DNA of 64,000 nt from Pseudomonas sp. JM0905a (GTDB lineage: Bacteria > Pseudomonadota > Gammaproteobacteria > Pseudomonadales > Pseudomonadaceae): assembly GCF_014700075.1 (NCBI RefSeq), contig NZ_JACXBU010000014.1:1-64000 (forward strand), given 5' to 3'. The notes beneath the pieces were generated by a model. It did not search any database. It was given only the letters and a program-made list of their open reading frames with translations, and had not been told where the DNA came from. A program made the translations under genes and the position numbers. This document shows, piece by piece, positions 37,225 through 46,914 of the stretch. Position 1 is the stretch's first letter. Each line of letters opens with the position of its first letter.

Positions 37225-38421
37225 TCAGGCAATCTCCAGGGGTTTGCTCTTGGCCAGGGCGAAGGCGCGGTTCAGGCGTTTGAGCATTTCGTCGACATTG
37301 GCGCGGCTTACGGTCAGCGCCGGGGTGAAGCGCAGGCAGTCCGCCTGCGGTGCGTTGATCAGCAGCCCTTCATCGAGGGCGTGGCGGGCCACCAGCGGCG
37401 CGGACTGGTGGATCAGCGGCAGGCCGACCATCAAGCCGTGGCCACGCAGGGGACCATGACCGTGGCGGCGGGCCACCCGCGCCAGGCCTTCGCGCAGGTG
37501 CTGGGCCACATCGCGCACCTGTTCCATGAAGCCCGGCTCCAGCACGGTGTCCAGCACCGCCAGGCCGGCGGCGGTCATCAGGGCGTTGCCGTGGTAGGTG
37601 CCGCCCTGCTCGCCCGGCTCGAAGCAGCAGGCGTTGCCACGGGCCAGCAGCGCCGCCAGGGGCACACCGCCGCCCAGGCCCTTGCCAAGGGTGATGATGT
37701 CGGCGCGGATGCCGTACAGCTCTTCGGCCAGCAAGGTGCCGCAACGGCCGATGCCGGTCTGTACTTCGTCGAGGATCAGCAACACACCCCGTTCGCGGCA
37801 CAGGCGCTCGGCGCCCTGCAGGTAATCCAATGTGGCGGGCACGACGCCGGCCTCGCCCTGCACCGGCTCCAGCATCACGGCAACGGTTTGCTCATCCACT
37901 GCGGCGGCCAGGGCCTCGAGGTCGTTGTAGGGGACCTTGGTGAAGCCGGGCACTTTGGGTTCGAACAGCGCTTCGAAGGCCGGTTTGCCGGACGCGGACA
38001 TGGCCGCCAGGGTGCGGCCGTGGAAGCTGTTGCAGGCGGTGACGATGCGATGGGCACCACCCCGATGCAGTTGACCCCATTTGCGCGCCAGCTTGATGGC
38101 GCCTTCGTTGGCCTCGGCACCGCTGTTGAGGAAGTAGACCTGGTCGCTGCCACTGGCCTGGCACAAGCGCGAGGCAAGTTCGAGCATGCCGCGGTTGTAG
38201 TAGGCCGGGCCGGGGTTGATCAGGCTTTCCGCCTGTCGCTTGAGGGCGTCCACCACCACGCTGGGGCTGTGGCCCAGGCTGTTGACCGCCCAACCCTGGG
38301 TGAAGTCCAGGTAGGCGCGGCTTTCGGAGTCCCAGAGCCAGGAACCCTGGCCACGCACGAAGAGCTGCGCCGGGCGTTCCACGGTCTTCATCAGGCGCAG
38401 GCTGGCAAGAGGGTCACGCAT
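37225..38421 (-). CDS. Class III aminotransferase (acetylornithine/ornithine type)
   Basis: The ATG at 38419-38421 gives 398 residues. Fold type I PLP signatures: NSGAEANEGAIKLARKWG, FHGRTLAAMSASG, LEPVQGEAGV, LLILDEVQTGIGRCG and the PLP lysine in ITLGKGLGGGVPLAA. Length and motifs fit the acetylornithine/succinylornithine/GABA aminotransferase group. It starts inside the end of a 79-residue ORF and ends one base before an amidotransferase. It could transaminate an omega-amine such as ornithine, GABA or 5-aminovalerate, but nothing in the sequence decides. Confidence 0.88.
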   Translation of the reverse strand: MRDPLASLRLMKTVERPAQLFVRGQGSWLWDSESRAYLDFTQGWAVNSLGHSPSVVVDALKRQAESLINPGPAYYNRGMLELASRLCQASGSDQVYFLNSGAEANEGAIKLARKWGQLHRGGAHRIVTACNSFHGRTLAAMSASGKPAFEALFEPKVPGFTKVPYNDLEALAAAVDEQTVAVMLEPVQGEAGVVPATLDYLQGAERLCRERGVLLILDEVQTGIGRCGTLLAEELYGIRADIITLGKGLGGGVPLAALLARGNACCFEPGEQGGTYHGNALMTAAGLAVLDTVLEPGFMEQVRDVAQHLREGLARVARRHGHGPLRGHGLMVGLPLIHQSAPLVARHALDEGLLINAPQADCLRFTPALTVSRANVDEMLKRLNRAFALAKSKPLEIA

Positions 38422-38653
38422 GCTCGGGAACCTTTTCATGGCGGTATTCGACGCCCAGCAGGCGCAGGCCGTCCGGGCTCTGCTCAAGGATTCGGCGCAC
38501 TTCGCGACGCCGCTCGATGTGCAGGCTGAAGCCGTCTTCACGGGGGAAACGCGTGCGCAGCTCGCGGGTCAACTCGACGTAGCGCGCCTGGCTGACACTG
38601 AGTTCCGCCAGCAATACGTCCTCGCGGTGCAGGCTGATACGGTAGTCACTCAT
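38414..38653 (-). CDS. Small conserved-looking protein of unknown function (79 aa)
   Basis: The frame starts with an ATGA overlap with the MOSC gene stop (38650-38653) and its stop overlaps the aminotransferase start by 8 bp. It begins MSDYRISLHREDVLLAELSV and is rich in Arg and Glu (FPREDGFSLHIERRREVRRIL), with no membrane segment, no signal peptide and no cysteine. I do not recognise the family. The double overlap and the compact operon argue that it is a real gene. Confidence 0.75.
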   Translation of the reverse strand: MSDYRISLHREDVLLAELSVSQARYVELTRELRTRFPREDGFSLHIERRREVRRILEQSPDGLRLLGVEYRHEKVPEHA

Positions 38654-39348
38654 GCGCGCATCCCATCCAGCGGCAGCCCCAGCAGGCGGGCATTCCAATC
38701 TTCCACGGTGCCTGTACTGAGGCGGCGTGCAGCGGTGTCGCGCCAGCGTGTGGACAGTGCCTCGCACTGCTGCAACTGCTGCAGGCCGGCGTGCTCCAGC
38801 GGGTAGTGGAAGAAGCTCTGGATGGCATGGGCCACGGTCAGGCCGGGGTAGCTGCGCTGGATCAGTTCCAGGGCGTCTTCACGGCTGACGAAGCCCGGTC
38901 GCAGGACGCGGTAGAACCAGCCACAGCGACCGCTCTCTTGCACCTGCTCGGGCAGGCTGGGAATGCCCCAGCGGCGGCTCAGGCGATAGCAGGGCGAACG
39001 CGGTTGACTGACCTGGATGAACGCCTGGCCCCAGCGGAAGATATCGCCGATGCACACCTGGTCTTCGGTCAGGCCGTAGGTGGACAGGTTTTCGCCGAAG
39101 CTCGGCGCCTTCCAGTCGAGGTGACGGTAGTGCTTGCGCCAGTAGCGGTAGTGCTCGGCGGGGTAGTGATGCAGAGCGCGTTCAGGGCCGCCATGGAATC
39201 GCGGGTCACCCTGTTCGTCACTGCCCAGGCCCTGGGGCCAGAGCCAGAGGCGGTGGTCGATCGGCAGCTTGTCGATTGCACTGGACAAGCCGCCACCTAT
39301 ATCTTCGGCTTTACCTATGAAAACCCCATTGACGACTAACGCAGACAT
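38650..39348 (-). CDS. MOSC-domain protein (YiiM-like)
   Basis: The ATG at 39346-39348 gives 232 residues. It has the MOSC pattern: GDPRFHGGPERALHHYPAEHY, FGENLSTYGLTEDQVCIGD, and a cysteine region SQPRSPCYRLSRRWG carrying the putative molybdenum-cofactor cysteine, then the YiiM-type helical C-terminus. YiiM/YcbX-type proteins reduce N-hydroxylated bases via Moco. First gene of the four-gene coupled operon, divergent from a LysR gene. Confidence 0.88.
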   Translation of the reverse strand: MSALVVNGVFIGKAEDIGGGLSSAIDKLPIDHRLWLWPQGLGSDEQGDPRFHGGPERALHHYPAEHYRYWRKHYRHLDWKAPSFGENLSTYGLTEDQVCIGDIFRWGQAFIQVSQPRSPCYRLSRRWGIPSLPEQVQESGRCGWFYRVLRPGFVSREDALELIQRSYPGLTVAHAIQSFFHYPLEHAGLQQLQQCEALSTRWRDTAARRLSTGTVEDWNARLLGLPLDGMRA

Positions 39349-39451
39349 TCGCCCCCTCCAGCGCGTGAAACCGTCTCTACGCGGCATAGGCTATGGGCTT
39401 GTGGCACTCCGGGCCATTTCGATTTTCCAGCTTTATCGATAAGTAACGCTT

Positions 39452-40351
39452 ATGGATTTTCGCCAGCTTCGCTACTTCGTCGCGCTCTACGAGGAAGGTC
39501 ATGTGGGCCGCGCCGCCGAGCGCCTGAGCCTGTCGCAACCGGCGCTTTCGCAGCAGATCCGCCAGTTGGAACAGGGCCTGGACGTCAGCTTGTTCCAGCG
39601 CAGCGGCAAGCGCCTGCTGCCAACGCTCGCCGCTCACACCCTGTACAACCACGCCCTGCCCCTGCTGGACGGACTGGAACGCGCCCGCGAGGCCCTGCGC
39701 AGCTTCCGTGGCCAGTCGCCGCGCAGCCTGGCCATCGGCGTGCTGCAGACGGTCAATGCGTCGCTGGTGCCGATGCTGCTGGAACGCCTGCGCGAGGCAC
39801 AGCCGCAACTGGTGGTGCAGATCTACGAACTGTCTGGCCTGGATATCGAGCGACGCCTGCTGACCGGCAACCTGGACATCGGCATCGGCTTCCTGCCGCC
39901 GCGCCAGCCGGGGCTGCACAGCCTGCTGCTGTACGAGGACGAACTGCAGCTGGTGATCCCCAACGAACACCCGCTGAAGGAGTTCAAGAAGGTGTCGCTG
40001 AGTCAGGCGGCCGAGCTGCCGATGCTGCTTCTGGGTGAGGAATTCCGCGTGCGGCAGATCTGGCAGGAGCAGCTCGCACTGCTCGGTCGGCGGCCCCACG
40101 TGCAGGCGGAGCTGAACCATATGGCCGGCATCCTCGACAGCCTGCCGCACACCATGCTGGCCACCGTCCTGCCCGGCCGTGCAAGGCAGATGCACGCCAA
40201 CCAGGGCCTGCTGTGGAAACCCCTGAGTGAGCCACGGGTGCCATTGAAGGTGGGATTGGTGTTTCGCGATGCACAGCGCCAGCAGGCGACCCTGGAATTA
40301 CTACGCTCGCTGCTGGAAGGCGTAATCGGGCCGAAGGAACCACTGCTCTAG
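39452..40351 (+). CDS. LysR-family transcriptional regulator (CynR-like style)
   Basis: The 299-residue protein starts MDFRQLRYFVALYEEGHVGRAAERLSLSQPALSQQIRQLEQ, a typical LysR helix-turn-helix, with a C-terminal ligand domain. It is divergent from the MOSC operon over 103 bp and probably governs it. Confidence 0.92.
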   Translation: MDFRQLRYFVALYEEGHVGRAAERLSLSQPALSQQIRQLEQGLDVSLFQRSGKRLLPTLAAHTLYNHALPLLDGLERAREALRSFRGQSPRSLAIGVLQTVNASLVPMLLERLREAQPQLVVQIYELSGLDIERRLLTGNLDIGIGFLPPRQPGLHSLLLYEDELQLVIPNEHPLKEFKKVSLSQAAELPMLLLGEEFRVRQIWQEQLALLGRRPHVQAELNHMAGILDSLPHTMLATVLPGRARQMHANQGLLWKPLSEPRVPLKVGLVFRDAQRQQATLELLRSLLEGVIGPKEPLL

Positions 40352-40373
40352 GATTTCCGGGATGCAGAAAAAG

Positions 40374-40399
40374 AAAAACCCCGCCGAAGCGAGGTTTTG
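40374..40399 (+). terminator. Likely terminator after the LysR gene
   Basis: AAAAACCCCGC-CGAA-GCGAGGTTTT forms a stem with one C/A mismatch, followed by only a short T tract. Confidence 0.6.
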
Positions 40400-40548
40400 C
40401 AGACTGTGTCCCGACATCCCTGATCTGACCGCCATCCTGGCGGAAATCCGGCGTATCCCTGTTTTTCAGTGCGCTTCCTGCGCGACGTCCAATGGAGTGA
40501 AGATTAATCCCGGTCGCTTGGGCCCGAAAGGAGCTATAGCCACCAGCG

Positions 40549-40570
40549 CGTGTAAGCCAATGCTTACACG
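40549..40570. promoter_or_regulatory. Perfect palindrome CGTGTAAGC-CAAT-GCTTACACG
   Basis: Nine-base perfect arms around a 4-base centre, without a T tract, about 150 bp before the endonuclease gene. It looks like an operator for a dimeric regulator rather than a terminator. Confidence 0.5.
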
Positions 40571-40722
40571 ATTTAGCGATTAATCCTGGGAGTCTTATTG
40601 CAACCGCGGGTGCAACCAAGCAAGCGATCGGTTGGTCTTGGTTTGGGCACGGCGCTCTTGTTAGACTCGTTTTGTCCTACAAGAACAACAGACCCCGACA
40701 AGGCGGTCCCAGGGTCAAGACC

Positions 40723-41373
40723 ATGCGCCCAGTCGTTACTGCCCTCTCCTGCCTGGCGGCTGTTGCCGCCGGTTTCGCATTCGCCGGTGGCCAGGATCGC
40801 CTGGCCGATCCCAAGACCGCGGTCGAGCAGGCCTTCTGGCAACAGCTCTATGCCAACGGCGGCACCACCCTCTATTGCGGCAAGGCCTTCAGCATCCCCG
40901 GCGGCCTTCTGAGCGCCAGCCCGGTGTACAGCACCAAGCAGATCAAGAGCGCCTTGCGCTGCATCACCGACAGCCAGTGCCAGACGGCCAACCCGCAATA
41001 TCCCTACATGCTCTCCGACCTGCACAACCTCTACCCGGACCAGTCGCGCATCGAACTGGCGCGGCGCAACGCCTTGTTCGGCACTGTAGGCGAAGGCGGT
41101 CAGAGCACGCTGGCCGACTGCGACTTCAAATCCGCATACCAACTGGTGGAGCCCCGCGACGCCGCCAAGGGCAACGTGGCCCGGGCGATCTTCTACATGC
41201 ACACGGAATACGGTTTGCCCATCGTCGGGCAGCTGCAGATGTTCCAGCAGTGGAACCGCCTGGACCCGGTGGATGACGAGGAACGCGCCCGCAACGGCCG
41301 CATCGAAGCCCTCCAGGGCAACCGCAATCGGTACATCGACGAACCGAGCCTGGCGGATTCGCTGCAGCCGTGA
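40723..41373 (+). CDS. Endonuclease I family nuclease, exported
   Basis: The ATG at 40723 gives 216 residues with signal peptide (MRPVVTALSCLAAVAAGFAFA). The endonuclease I core is clear: LYCGKAF near the N-terminus, the catalytic-histidine region YMLSDLHNLYPD, and the C-terminal ARNGRIEALQGNRNRYID motif. These enzymes cut DNA in the periplasm or outside the cell. The family usually has several disulfides, and four or more cysteines are visible here. Confidence 0.9.
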   Translation: MRPVVTALSCLAAVAAGFAFAGGQDRLADPKTAVEQAFWQQLYANGGTTLYCGKAFSIPGGLLSASPVYSTKQIKSALRCITDSQCQTANPQYPYMLSDLHNLYPDQSRIELARRNALFGTVGEGGQSTLADCDFKSAYQLVEPRDAAKGNVARAIFYMHTEYGLPIVGQLQMFQQWNRLDPVDDEERARNGRIEALQGNRNRYIDEPSLADSLQP

Positions 41374-41404
41374 TGGCCCCTTATGGGAGCAGTACCCGCT
41401 TTTC

Positions 41405-41525
41405 GTAGGTTGGGTAGAGCTTGCGAAACCCAACGCGGCGAACTCCCCCGCGCCGTTGGGCCTCGCTCCTCGGCGCCAACCCACGGGGCCGCGATGCGGC
41501 CCATCGCGAATAAATTCGCTCCCAC
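41405..41525. repeat. Composite repeat (GTAGGTTGGG + GCGAATAAATTCGC)
   Basis: A GTAGGTTGGGTAGAGC / CGTTGGGCCTCG element runs straight into a half REP unit ATCGCGAATAAATTCGCTCCCAC. Confidence 0.75.
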
Positions 41526-41551
41526 AGTTCAGACAGGCGCCTGAAAAAACA

Positions 41552-41573
41552 AAGCCCCGCAATTGCGGGGCTT
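41552..41573. terminator. Bidirectional terminator
   Basis: AAGCCCCGCAATTGCGGGGCTT is a perfect self-complementary stem between two convergent genes, with an A run on the left that serves as T run for the minus strand. Confidence 0.92.
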
Positions 41574-41590
41574 GTATTAGCCGGTAACGC

Positions 41591-43369
41591 TTAGAACTGC
41601 TCGGCGTCCAGCAGGTAGAGCGACTCGCTGCCGGCCTTCACCGAGGCGGTCAGGGAGTGGATACGCGGCAGCAGGCGGGCGAAGTAGAAGCGCGCGGTGC
41701 CCAGCTTGCTGGCGTAAAAGTCGTCCTGACCTTCCTTGCCCAGGGCAGCGCGGGCCATCAATGCCCACATGTAGGCGTAGGCGGTGTAGCCGAACACATG
41801 GAGGTATTCCACCGAGGCGGCACCGATCTCGTTCGGGTTGTTCTTCGCGCGGTCCAGGACCCAGGCGGTCAGCTCGTCGAGGTTGGCGACAGCGGCTTTC
41901 AGCGGCTCGGTGAACTCGGCCAGGTCGGCGGAAGCGCCGCCCACGAAGGCCTTGATCTCGTCGGCGAAGTGCTTGTAGAACGCGCCACCGCTGGCCACGA
42001 CTTTGCGGCCCACCAGGTCGAGGGCCTGGATGCCGTTGGTGCCTTCGTAGATCTGGGTGATGCGCACGTCACGCACCAGTTGCTCCTGGCCCCACTCACG
42101 GATGAAGCCGTGGCCGCCGAAGACCTGCTGGCCGTGGACGGTGGTTTCCAGACCGAGGTCGGTGAGGAAAGCCTTGGCCACCGGGGTCAGCAGGGCGACC
42201 AGTTCCTCCGCACGTTTGCGGATGGTGGCATCTTCGCTGTACTTCGCGGTGTCCAGCTGCATGGCGACATAGCTGGAGAAGGCACGGCCGCCTTCGTTGG
42301 CTGCCTTCATGGTCAGCAGCATGCGGCGCACGTCGGGGTGCACGATGATCGGGTCGGCGGCCTTGTCCTTGGCGACCGGGCCGGTCGGCGCGCGGCTCTG
42401 GATACGCTCACGGGCGTATTCCACTGCGCTCTGGTAGGAACGCTCGCCAGAGGCCAGACCCTGGATACCAACGCCGAGGCGCTCGTAGTTCATCATGGTG
42501 AACATGGCGGCCAGGCCCTTGTTCGGGGCATCGACGATGTAGCCGGTGGCGCCGTCGAAGTTCATCACGCAGGTGGCCGAACCCTTGATGCCCATCTTGT
42601 GTTCGATGGAGCCGCAGGACACGGCGTTCTGCTCGCCCAGGGAGCCATCGGCGTTGACCATGACCTTCGGCACCAGGAACAGGGAGATGCCTTTCGGACC
42701 AGCCGGGGCGTCGGGCAGCTTAGCCAGTACCAGGTGGATGATGTTCTCGGTCAGGTCGTGCTCACCGCCGGTGATGAAGATCTTGGTGCCGGTGATCTTG
42801 TAGCTGCCGTCGGCCTGGGGTTCGGCCTTGGTGCGGATGATGCCGAGGTCGGTACCGGCGTGCGGTTCGGTCAGGCACATGGAGCCGGACCAGACACCTG
42901 CGTACATGTTCGGCAGGTACTTTTCCTTCAGCTCTTCGCTGGCGTGGGCGTTGATCGACAGGCAAGCGCCGGCGGTCAGCATCGGGTACAGGCCGAAGGA
43001 CAGGTTGGCCGCGTTGACCATCTCTTCCACCTGAGCGGAAATCACCTTGGGCATGCCCATGCCGCCGAAGACGGGATCACCGCCCACCCCAACCCAGCCG
43101 CCTTCGGCGTACGTCTTGTAGGCCGCGGGGAAACCGGCCGGGGTTTTCACTGCGCCGTCGCTCCAGGAGCAACCTTCTTCGTCGCCGCTGCGGTTCAGCG
43201 GGGCGATCACGCCACCGGTGACCTTGCCGGCTTCTTCCAGGATGGCGGAGGCGGTGTCGGCGTCGACCACTTCGGCCAGGGCAGGCAGTTCAGCCCAGAG
43301 CTTGGCGACCTCGAAGACTTCATTGAGGACGAAGCGCATATCGCGCAGGGGCGCTTTGTAGTCAGCCAT
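41591..43369 (-). CDS. Acyl-CoA dehydrogenase, large FadE type (paralog C)
   Basis: The ATG at 43367-43369 gives 592 residues: the ~600-residue FadE5/DmdC-like group with an extra C-terminal domain. Visible are MCLTEPHAGTDLG, KITGTKIFITGGEHDLTENI, QVFGGHGFIREWGQEQLVRD and IYEGTNGIQALDL with the catalytic glutamate. It oxidises an acyl-CoA at C2-C3 and passes electrons to ETF. It is the downstream-most of three paralogs on the minus strand; by memory of synteny it corresponds to PA0508. Chain-length preference cannot be read. Confidence 0.92.
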   Translation of the reverse strand: MADYKAPLRDMRFVLNEVFEVAKLWAELPALAEVVDADTASAILEEAGKVTGGVIAPLNRSGDEEGCSWSDGAVKTPAGFPAAYKTYAEGGWVGVGGDPVFGGMGMPKVISAQVEEMVNAANLSFGLYPMLTAGACLSINAHASEELKEKYLPNMYAGVWSGSMCLTEPHAGTDLGIIRTKAEPQADGSYKITGTKIFITGGEHDLTENIIHLVLAKLPDAPAGPKGISLFLVPKVMVNADGSLGEQNAVSCGSIEHKMGIKGSATCVMNFDGATGYIVDAPNKGLAAMFTMMNYERLGVGIQGLASGERSYQSAVEYARERIQSRAPTGPVAKDKAADPIIVHPDVRRMLLTMKAANEGGRAFSSYVAMQLDTAKYSEDATIRKRAEELVALLTPVAKAFLTDLGLETTVHGQQVFGGHGFIREWGQEQLVRDVRITQIYEGTNGIQALDLVGRKVVASGGAFYKHFADEIKAFVGGASADLAEFTEPLKAAVANLDELTAWVLDRAKNNPNEIGAASVEYLHVFGYTAYAYMWALMARAALGKEGQDDFYASKLGTARFYFARLLPRIHSLTASVKAGSESLYLLDAEQF

Positions 43370-43462
43370 GTGCAAACCTCGCAATCACTCACAGGTGGCC
43401 AGTGGGGCCGGTTTCACGGATAGACCCGGAGTGTACATGAACAACTTTTTAGAGACATAGTG

Positions 43463-43475
43463 TCACTTAGTGACC
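43463..43475. promoter_or_regulatory. Palindrome GTCAC-TTA-GTGAC upstream of paralog C
   Basis: A perfect 5-bp inverted repeat with 3-bp centre lies about 95-105 bp before the start codon, followed by further GTCA repeats (AGTCAAAGTCAGTCAC). It is a candidate operator; the cognate regulator is unknown. Confidence 0.45.
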
Positions 43476-43514
43476 ATATAGTCAAAGTCAGTCACACACC
43501 CCGACAGAAAGGAA

Positions 43515-43537
43515 AAGGCCCGCTCCAGGCGGGCCTT
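43515..43537 (-). terminator. Terminator after acyl-CoA dehydrogenase paralog B
   Basis: AAGGCCCGC-TCCAG-GCGGGCCTT stem; on the minus strand it is followed by TTCCTTTC. It separates paralog B from paralog C, which therefore has its own promoter. Confidence 0.88.
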
Positions 43538-43555
43538 CGACCGTCTATCGGCGGA

Positions 43556-45349
<1,794 letters not shown>

Positions 45350-45457
45350 GGCAGGTTCTCCTTGTGAGGGCAGCACTCGATCGTCCGACCCTACTGTGCA
45401 CCCACCTCCCCTACAACGACGCTACCGCTGCTGAATGGAGCGTCATAACCGGCCGCC

Positions 45458-46753
45458 TCAGCTACTGGCGGCCTTCTTCACCCGCACCGCCCCCCGGCGA
45501 TTCTCGCCATGGCGGAAGACCCGGTTGCGCCCGGCGCTCTTGGCGCTGTAGAGCGCCTGGTCGGCAGCCTTGATGACTTCTTCCGGGGTGCGCTGTTCGG
45601 CATCCCGTTCGGCCACACCGATGCTGATGGTCACCGACACGGTCTGACCGCTGGCGGCGCCACGCTTGGCACGACCTGTGTCGTCACTCTTCGGCCGGCT
45701 GTCCTGGTCGCGCAGGTGCATCTGGTACTGCTCGATGGCCTGGCGCACAGCTTCCAGGTGAGGCATGCACTCCTCCACCGACTTGCCGGGGAAGAGGATG
45801 GTGAATTCCTCGCCACCATAGCGGTACGCCTTGCCACCGCCGCCCACCTTGCGCAGACGGCTGGCCACCAGGCGCAGCACTTGGTCACCCACATCGTGGC
45901 CGTAGGTGTCGTTGAATTTCTTGAAGTGGTCGACGTCGGTCATCGCCAGCACGTAGTTGCGCCCGAGACGCCGCAGGCGCTCGTTCAGCGCACGACGGCC
46001 GGGCAGACCGGTGAGCTCATCGCGGAAGGCCATCTGGTAGGCCTCGTGGGCCACGGACGCGGTGAGCGCGAGCATCACCATACTGCTCATCACGTGCAGC
46101 GCATGGGGCAGCAGGAAGGTCTTGGGCAACATCCACAGCAGGCCGACCAGTCCGAGCAATTGAGCCGCATGCTGCGGTCGCGGCTGGCGCAGGTAGGTGA
46201 CAAGCAACGCCACCAGGGCGACGACGAACGCCAGGTAGACCAGCTGCACGAGGGTCATCCAGCTGCCGTGGAGCAAGGGCCAGTAGATCTGGCCGATGAG
46301 GCCCAGCACCGCATCCGGGTAGTTGCTGCCCAGTGCCACCGTCACGCCGAGCACTGCCGTCAGCACCGCGCCACGGGCGACGAAATCCTGCAGCAGGTGG
46401 GTGCGCTCCTCCCAGCAGCCGTACAGGCCATAGAGCATGGGCAGCAGCAGGCTGGCGAGGTGGAAGACCAACCCGGCGTCCTCTCGCACCACCCGCTCGG
46501 CCTGGTAGTAATCGACCTGGGTATCGAGTTGGTAGTAGACCAGGTAGACCACCAGCAGCAGCGCCACCTGGCGCACCCGGCCATAGGCCGAGCAGAAGGC
46601 GCCGCCCAGCAGCAGGAGCAAGGTGGGCAGTACATTGAAGAGGGAGGTGAAGAACTCGTTCATCCCCGACAGCGAGCCCACCACCCCGCCCCCGACCACC
46701 AGCAGCAATGGGGGAAGGAAATGGCTGACGCGATAGGACACACGAGGCCGCAC
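45458..46753 (-). CDS. Membrane diguanylate cyclase (GGDEF)
   Basis: The chosen GTG start (46751-46753) gives 431 residues; the frame is open further to 46855, so the start is uncertain. About seven hydrophobic segments fill residues 10-240, then a GGDEF domain with MTDVDHFKKFNDTYGH and the active-site RYGGEEF. The allosteric inhibition motif RxxD, expected five residues before GGEEF, is absent (GGGG there). It should make cyclic-di-GMP without feedback control. An unusual Lys/Ser/Asp-rich insertion (RDQDSRPKSDDTGRAKRGA) follows. Confidence 0.88.
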   Translation of the reverse strand: MRPRVSYRVSHFLPPLLLVVGGGVVGSLSGMNEFFTSLFNVLPTLLLLLGGAFCSAYGRVRQVALLLVVYLVYYQLDTQVDYYQAERVVREDAGLVFHLASLLLPMLYGLYGCWEERTHLLQDFVARGAVLTAVLGVTVALGSNYPDAVLGLIGQIYWPLLHGSWMTLVQLVYLAFVVALVALLVTYLRQPRPQHAAQLLGLVGLLWMLPKTFLLPHALHVMSSMVMLALTASVAHEAYQMAFRDELTGLPGRRALNERLRRLGRNYVLAMTDVDHFKKFNDTYGHDVGDQVLRLVASRLRKVGGGGKAYRYGGEEFTILFPGKSVEECMPHLEAVRQAIEQYQMHLRDQDSRPKSDDTGRAKRGAASGQTVSVTISIGVAERDAEQRTPEEVIKAADQALYSAKSAGRNRVFRHGENRRGAVRVKKAASS

Positions 46754-46874
46754 GGGGTCTGATCCTGGGATTCGAGGGCTGGGAAAACGAGGTGGCGATA
46801 TGATTGCACAGGCGCGACAGGCACGCACAGGGCGGCGCTGCGAACTTCTGCACAACTAATCGCCCGGAACGAAA

Positions 46875-46898
46875 AAGCCCGCCGGGTGGCGGGCTCTT
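46875..46898 (-). terminator. Terminator after acyl-CoA dehydrogenase paralog A
   Basis: Read on the minus strand, AGCCCGCC-ACCC-GGCGGGCT is followed by TTTTTCG. Confidence 0.92.
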
Positions 46899-46914
46899 CG
46901 TGTAGCGCTGAACC

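Larger units (their letters stand above)
40352..40722. other. Intergenic region with a palindrome and repeated GATTAATCC
   Basis: No gene is recognised. It contains the hairpin at 40374, two GATTAATCCYGG copies (40502-40513 and 40578-40589), the palindrome at 40549-40570, and the endonuclease promoter region. A small RNA cannot be excluded but was not shown. Confidence 0.6.

Noticed and set aside
41657-43423. 588-codon plus-strand open frame
   Set aside because: It is antisense to a clear acyl-CoA dehydrogenase; the composition is that of a high-GC shadow frame. The same holds for the long frames at 43460-45367 and 46987-48777.
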